Of a DNA stretch of 8,660 nt, positions 6,696 through 8,660 are shown one piece after another. How positions within the stretch are numbered: position 1 is the stretch's first letter; every line of letters begins with the position of its first letter. The stretch is from JANYIP01 sp031394045 (GTDB lineage Bacteria; Actinomycetota; Actinomycetes; Prado026). Where the stretch lies: the NCBI GenBank assembly GCA_031394045.1, contig JANMWN010000119.1:1-8660 (forward strand), given 5' to 3'. The notes under the pieces were generated by a model, which was not told where the DNA came from, did no database searches, and saw only the letters and a list, made by a program, of their open reading frames with translations. The position numbers and the translations under genes are program-made.

Positions 6696-6754
6696 CGTCA
6701 CGCGCAGTTCACGGGAAGGTCGCGGCCCGCTCGGCATCCGGTTTCGGGGCAGGG

Positions 6755-7126
6755 TCAGAGCCTTGGCCGATGGCGAACGCCACGGAGCGCCTCGGCCACC
6801 AGCCGGACCGAGCGCCGGGACGCCTCCAGACCGGCCTGCTCGAGCTGCAGGGCGTCGATCGCCTCGGTGAGCACCGGCGGCGCCACATCGTGCTTCAGGT
6901 CGGCCCGGATCGACGCGATCGCGGCCCGCAGGCCGCCCAGCGCCCCGTCGATCTGCCCCACCGCGACGTACGCGAGGACGATCGGGTGCCGCCTGAGCAC
7001 GTCGTGCGCCCGGAGGTCGGCCGGGCACAGGTCGAACAGCCAGCCGGTGGCCCGCCGCTCCCAGTCGGGGGCGTCGGGCGGCGGCACCTCGGCGGGCCAT
7101 CCCGCCGGCAGCCTCGAGGCAGTCAT
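6755..7126 (-). CDS. Uncharacterised 123-residue actinobacterial protein
   Basis: I do not recognise a characterised family. The protein starts MTASRLPAGWPAEVPPPDAP, a Pro-rich leader, then DWERRATGWLFDLCPADLRAHDVLRRHPIVLAYVA at about 21-55, then a mainly helical Ala/Leu/Arg-rich half (about 57-118) of possible coiled-coil character, ending in RHRPRL. There is no signal peptide, membrane segment or metal motif. It resembles, from memory, small hypothetical proteins of actinobacteria with a GWLxDLCPxDxR...LRRHPxVLA core. The ATG at 7126 lies 7 bp after the xylB stop, so co-expression with xylB is likely. The frame is open further upstream, but that part only shadows xylB. Codon bias with G/C at third positions fits a real gene. 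Its Shine-Dalgarno is weak. A link to xylose metabolism rests on position alone. Confidence 0.78.
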   Translation of the reverse strand: MTASRLPAGWPAEVPPPDAPDWERRATGWLFDLCPADLRAHDVLRRHPIVLAYVAVGQIDGALGGLRAAIASIRADLKHDVAPPVLTEAIDALQLEQAGLEASRRSVRLVAEALRGVRHRPRL

Positions 7127-7133
7127 ACCCCGG

Positions 7134-8525
7134 TCAGAGCTCGGGGTAGGCGGCCGACCGAGCGGCTGCGTACGCCTCGCGCACGTGCGGCTCGGGGATG
7201 GTCTCGATCGGTTCCGAGCTGATTCCGTCACCGACCGGCCAGTGCGGGGGCTGGGCGGTGCCGGCCAGTGCCCAGGCGGCCTGCCGGGCCGCTCCGTCGG
7301 CGACGTACTCCCCCGGGGCGGGTACGTGGACCGGCAGCCCGAACAGCCCGGACGCCACGCCACGCACCGCCGGAGAGACCGCCGCGCCCCCGATGAGGAG
7401 CACGCGTCGAGGCCGGATCCCCTGTGCCACCAACGAGTCCACGGCATCCGCGAGCCCGCAGAGCATGCCCTCGACGCAGGCCCGTGCCAGGTTGGCCGGA
7501 GTGAGGTTCGACCGAGTGATGCCTGACAGGGCGCCGGTCGCGTGCGGCAGGTTCGGCGTACGTTCGCCGTCCAGGTACGGCAGCAGGACCAGGCCCTCTG
7601 CGCCCGGCTGGGCCGACTCCGCGAGCACGCCGAACTGCTCGAGGTCGACGCCGAGCAGCTCGGCCCCTGCGCCCAGCACCCGGGCGGCGTTCATCGTGCA
7701 GACCAGGGGCAGCCAGCGTCCGGTGGCGTCGGCGAAGCCCGCCACGTCTCCCCGGACGTCGGTGCAGGGCGTCTCGGCGACCGCGAAGGCCGTGCCCGAG
7801 GTCCCCAGCGAGACCACGACGTCGCCAGGCACGAGCCCGAGACCGAGCGCTGCGCCCATGTTGTCGCCCGTGCCCGCTGCGACGCGTACGCCTGACGTGG
7901 TCTCGCCGACCAGCTCAGCCGGCGCCGCGACGCGTGGCACCGCGAGCTCGCGGCCGAAGGCCAGGGCGAGCAGGTCGGGCCGGTACGCCTCGGTGAGCGG
8001 CGACCAGTAGCCCGTTCCCGAGGCGTCGCCGCGGTCGGTGGTCGGCTCGGCGGCGCCGGTCAGCCGCCAGGTCAGCCAGTCGTGCGGGAGCACCACCCGC
8101 TCCACGCGTGCGGCCAGCTCCGGCTCCGAGCGGGCCATCCAGCGCAGCTTGGTCACCGTGAAGCTCGCCACGGGCACCGACCCGACCGCGGCGGCCCAGG
8201 GGGCCTTGCCACCCAGCTCGTCGACCAGGGCCTGCGCGTCCCCGGCCGACCGGATGTCGTTCCAGAGCAGGGCCGGGCGCACCGGTTCGCCGGCCGCGTC
8301 GAGGGTGACCATGCCGTGCTGCTGGCCGGCCACGGCGATCGCGTCGACGCCATCGAGCAGGCCTTCGGTGGCCGTCGTCAGCGCGTCCCACCATGCCTGC
8401 GGCGGGCACTGCGTTCCCTCCGGGTGCGCGGCGCGCCCCTGGCGTACCAGTGCCCCGGTCTCGGCGTCGCGTACGACGACCTTGACCGACTGGGTGGACG
8501 AGTCGATCCCGGCGACGAGCGGCAT
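7134..8525 (-). CDS. xylB: Xylulokinase (FGGY carbohydrate kinase)
   Basis: Cytoplasmic kinase that phosphorylates D-xylulose to D-xylulose 5-phosphate for the pentose phosphate pathway; 463 residues, near the usual 460-500. Features in order: phosphate-1 motif GIDSSTQSVK at 6-15, sugar-site GQQHGMV at 67-73, LWNDIR at 87-92, GTGDNMGAALG at 218-228 with catalytic Asp221, GTSGTAFAV at 241-249, LDGERTPNLPHATGALSGI at 318-336 (the second FGGY signature region), and the adenosine motif LIGGAAVSPAVRGVASGLFGLPV at 377-399. The QQHGM motif and the DGERTPNLP segment favour xylulokinase over glycerol or gluconate kinases. The ATG at 8525 gives the N terminus MPLVAGIDSST, standard for the family; only a modest AGGG (8533-8536) serves as ribosome binding site. 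The xylose isomerase gene that often accompanies it is not in the window. It is the first gene of the transcription direction here. Confidence 0.95.
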   Translation of the reverse strand: MPLVAGIDSSTQSVKVVVRDAETGALVRQGRAAHPEGTQCPPQAWWDALTTATEGLLDGVDAIAVAGQQHGMVTLDAAGEPVRPALLWNDIRSAGDAQALVDELGGKAPWAAAVGSVPVASFTVTKLRWMARSEPELAARVERVVLPHDWLTWRLTGAAEPTTDRGDASGTGYWSPLTEAYRPDLLALAFGRELAVPRVAAPAELVGETTSGVRVAAGTGDNMGAALGLGLVPGDVVVSLGTSGTAFAVAETPCTDVRGDVAGFADATGRWLPLVCTMNAARVLGAGAELLGVDLEQFGVLAESAQPGAEGLVLLPYLDGERTPNLPHATGALSGITRSNLTPANLARACVEGMLCGLADAVDSLVAQGIRPRRVLLIGGAAVSPAVRGVASGLFGLPVHVPAPGEYVADGAARQAAWALAGTAQPPHWPVGDGISSEPIETIPEPHVREAYAAARSAAYPEL

Positions 8526-8597
8526 CCCCGAACCCTAAGCCCCTGTTTCCGAGTCGAGGTTGTGTTTTGAGGGGTGCGGACGGGGCGGCGCCCCCGG
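8526..8597 (-). promoter_or_regulatory. xylB upstream region
   Basis: Short non-coding stretch before xylB. It holds an A/T-richer patch at about 8542-8570 with TTGTGTTT (8560-8567), the same octamer found in the candidate xylF operator, 35 bp from the start codon. No confident -10/-35 pair is visible, and reliable sequence to the right is limited. Confidence 0.35.
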
Positions 8598-8599
8598 GT

Positions 8600-8660
8600 C
8601 GAGAAAGATGGAAGGAAAAAGGGGGTGAGGGGGGGGGGGGGGGCGGGGCCGAGAGGGGGG
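8600..8660. other. Purine-rich low-complexity terminus with 15-G run
   Basis: From 8601 to the end all but about five of 60 bases are purines, including a run of 15 G at 8629-8643 and further short G runs. This composition does not resemble the balanced GC-rich DNA elsewhere. It most probably reflects unreliable sequence at a contig end (poly-G is a typical no-signal artefact of two-colour sequencing). A genuine homopurine tract cannot be excluded. Confidence 0.7.

Larger units (their letters stand above)
6507..6754 (-). promoter_or_regulatory. xylF upstream regulatory region
   Basis: This 248-bp gap between the small unknown gene and xylF holds no convincing gene. Its middle (about 6605-6700) is clearly richer in A/T than the surroundings. 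A weak promoter-like pair on the minus strand is TTGCAC (6650-6655) and TAAGTT (6626-6631), spaced by 18 nt, which would give a leader of about 110 nt. I also see a perfect 12-bp inverted repeat (6578-6589 with 6640-6651), four GTGACG/CGTCAC copies and an AT-rich imperfect palindrome at 6671-6695. No intrinsic terminator for the upstream xylB unit is evident, so some read-through into xylF is possible. The promoter boxes are a low-confidence guess; the repeats are exact. Confidence 0.5.

Noticed and set aside
6721..6754. Terminator hairpin after the small unknown gene
   Set aside because: GC-rich self-complementary bits such as GCGGCCCGC exist, but the loop would be too small and there is no U-tract.
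7127..7447. N-terminal extension of the small unknown protein to 7447
   Set aside because: The extra residues overlap xylB out of frame and have shadow-like composition; the ATG at 7126 just after the xylB stop is the natural start.
8629..8643. G-quadruplex or phase-variable poly-G tract upstream of xylB
   Set aside because: Poly-G at the very end of a sequence with purine-only surroundings is more likely a data artefact than a functional element.

Overview
The window is about 8.7 kb of very GC-rich DNA with strong third-position G/C bias, GTG as well as ATG starts, and genes that abut or overlap. This points to an actinobacterium (high-GC Gram-positive). I cannot name the genus. All eight genes I can support lie on the minus strand, so the window is best read from right to left.

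Reading right to left: (i) 8526-8660 is the upstream region of the first gene and decays into a purine-rich, poly-G end that looks like a poor contig terminus. (ii) 7134-8525 encodes a xylulokinase (xylB), followed after 7 bp by an uncharacterised 123-residue protein (6755-7126). (iii) 6507-6754 is a regulatory gap with an AT-rich island, a perfect 12-bp inverted repeat and four copies of GTGACG/CGTCAC. (iv) A xylose-type ABC importer follows: lipoprotein binding protein XylF (5403-6506), an inter-cistronic hairpin (5348-5403), a single-domain ATPase XylG (4482-5306) and permease XylH (3217-4485). (v) A ROK-family repressor (1997-3202), an aldose 1-epimerase-like protein (1135-2004) and the first 374 codons of dxs (1-1124, running off the left edge) come next. 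From xylF onward every junction except the hairpin gap is 14 bp or less or an overlap, so xylF-xylG-xylH-ROK-epimerase-dxs may form one transcription unit.

Together the genes describe D-xylose use. XylFGH imports the sugar, the epimerase interconverts its anomers, a xylose isomerase (xylA, not in the window) would make xylulose, XylB phosphorylates it, and the ROK protein senses the sugar and represses. The least expected point is dxs, the entry enzyme of the MEP isoprenoid pathway, lying 10 bp behind the sugar-operon genes. I see no mobile element, CRISPR array, tRNA, rRNA or phage gene. I did not find a clearly new biological system. The best leads are the small unknown protein, the architecture of the xylF promoter and leader, and the dxs linkage.
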